The notes below the pieces were generated by a model that did not search any database, had not been told where the DNA came from, and saw nothing but the letters and a program-made list of their open reading frames with translations. A stretch of 5,702 nt of DNA from Actinomycetota bacterium (GTDB lineage Bacteria > Acidobacteriota > Blastocatellia > Chloracidobacteriales > Chloracidobacteriaceae). Position numbers and translations under genes: made by a program. Of the stretch, positions 5,005-5,702 are shown piece after piece. The stretch's first letter is position 1. Each line of letters starts with the position of its first letter. Location of the stretch: positions 1 through 5,702 of the forward strand of contig JAAFHI010000269.1 of NCBI GenBank assembly GCA_013298335.1, read 5' to 3'.

Positions 5005-5702
5005 ATGGCTGTTTCCTCGGAAAGTCGAAAATCTCGCCGAAAGAAATCCATCACGCCCGAACCGATCTTCCGGATCGGTGCCGCCTACTGGAGCAGCGGA
5101 CTGCTGTTCGCCGCGTTCCGGCTGGGCCTTTTCGACGTCCTCGACGAAAAACCGCGTTCGGTGGACGAACTTTCCCGGAAACTGAAGATCACCAAACCCT
5201 GGGCGGCCAAACTCGTCGGCGCTGGCGAGGCGCTCGGATTGGTCACCGCCGGCGGGAACGGCTTTGCGAACGCCGACGTGGCGTCCCGGCATCTCGTCAA
5301 AGGAAAACCGGGGTATCTCGGGGATTTACTGACCTACTTCGCCGATCTGTGGCCGCGCTTCGGCGAACTCGATCATGTCATCCGGCACGGCGAAATCGGG
5401 CCGCGGGAAACGGCGATGGGGCTGATGCGGACCGACGCCGAACGACTGGCTTCCGAACGGGCGTGGGTGCTCGCGATGGACAACATCGCGGCCAGCGGCC
5501 AGGCCGACGCGCTCTGCGGTGTCCTTGATCTGACCGGGAGTACGCGGCTGCTGGACGTGAGCGGCGGCCCGGGGTCCTACGCGCGCGCCCTCGTTCAGAA
5601 GACCCCCGGACTGACCGCGGAAATTCTGGACCTGCCCGAAGTGGCGGCGATTGCCTCGGAATTCATCCGGCGGGATGGACTGGCGGACCGCGTTACCGTT
5701 CG
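5005..5702 (+). CDS. SAM-dependent O-methyltransferase, Methyltransf_2/dimerisation type (3' end missing)
   Basis: The first 232 residues are visible and the gene runs off the right edge; the family is usually about 330-350 residues. After a basic N-terminal tail (residues 7-14, RKSRRKKS), residues 18-110 form a winged-helix dimerisation domain: YWSSGLLFAAFRLGLFDVL (29-47), then SVDELSRKLKI and a helix ending GAGEALGLV. The catalytic Rossmann domain begins at about 175. Motif I is LLDVSGGPGSYA (182-193), the SAM-binding glycine loop, and EILDLPEV (206-213) carries the acidic residue at the end of the second strand. This layout is shared by small-molecule O-methyltransferases such as CrtF, BchU, acetylserotonin and polyketide methyltransferases. 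The methyl acceptor cannot be told, and the catalytic histidine region lies outside the window. Serine replaces the more common glycine after DV in motif I. It appears to have its own promoter, and could start a new operon. Confidence 0.87.
   Translation, partial: MAVSSESRKSRRKKSITPEPIFRIGAAYWSSGLLFAAFRLGLFDVLDEKPRSVDELSRKLKITKPWAAKLVGAGEALGLVTAGGNGFANADVASRHLVKGKPGYLGDLLTYFADLWPRFGELDHVIRHGEIGPRETAMGLMRTDAERLASERAWVLAMDNIAASGQADALCGVLDLTGSTRLLDVSGGPGSYARALVQKTPGLTAEILDLPEVAAIASEFIRRDGLADRVTV

Noticed and set aside
5005..5702. Bacteriochlorophyll or carotenoid methyltransferase (BchU/CrtF)
   Set aside because: The fold is shared, but no photosynthesis genes are visible in the window and the substrate-binding half is missing.

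Overview
The window looks like a GC-rich chromosomal stretch from a Gram-negative-type bacterium. One gene has a Sec signal peptide, Shine-Dalgarno (SD) sites are present but patchy, and codons mostly end in G or C. Nothing identifies the phylum. I see no phage, IS or plasmid genes, no tRNA or rRNA, and no CRISPR array.

Layout: positions 1-3467 are all minus strand. Read in the direction of transcription, the order is: (i) a complete zinc-type MDR (medium-chain) dehydrogenase, 3467-2391; (ii) a 184-bp spacer filled with degenerate 7-bp repeats arranged as nested inverted arrays; (iii) a second MDR dehydrogenase, 2206-1265, which has lost about 27 residues in frame, including the dinucleotide-binding glycine motif; (iv) after 41 bp, a plant-type [2Fe-2S] ferredoxin with an unusual helical C-terminal half that resembles phasins by eye, 1223-615; (v) a strong intrinsic terminator, 533-501; (vi) starting 6 nt after its U-tract, the inner-membrane permease of a simple-sugar/nucleoside ABC importer, which runs off the left edge.

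Positions 3468-5702 carry plus-strand genes: a 386-aa exported protein of unknown function with a helical, HEAT-like N-terminal half, and the first 232 residues of a two-domain SAM-dependent O-methyltransferase, which runs off the right edge. A divergent intergenic region (3468-3665) separates the two transcription directions.

Working together: the two dehydrogenases and the ferredoxin look like one redox operon. Its substrate cannot be read from sequence. The first enzyme has residues suggesting NADP(H), while the second keeps an NAD-type acidic residue but lacks the glycine loop. The permease is probably separately controlled, because any transcript arriving from upstream must pass the terminator at its start codon. 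The exported protein and the methyltransferase show no evident functional link to the operon.

Most interesting points: the MDR enzyme without a GxGxxG motif, the ferredoxin with a phasin-like tail, the terminator abutting the permease start behind a structured leader, and the heptamer array inside the operon. No known defence or mobile system was recognised.
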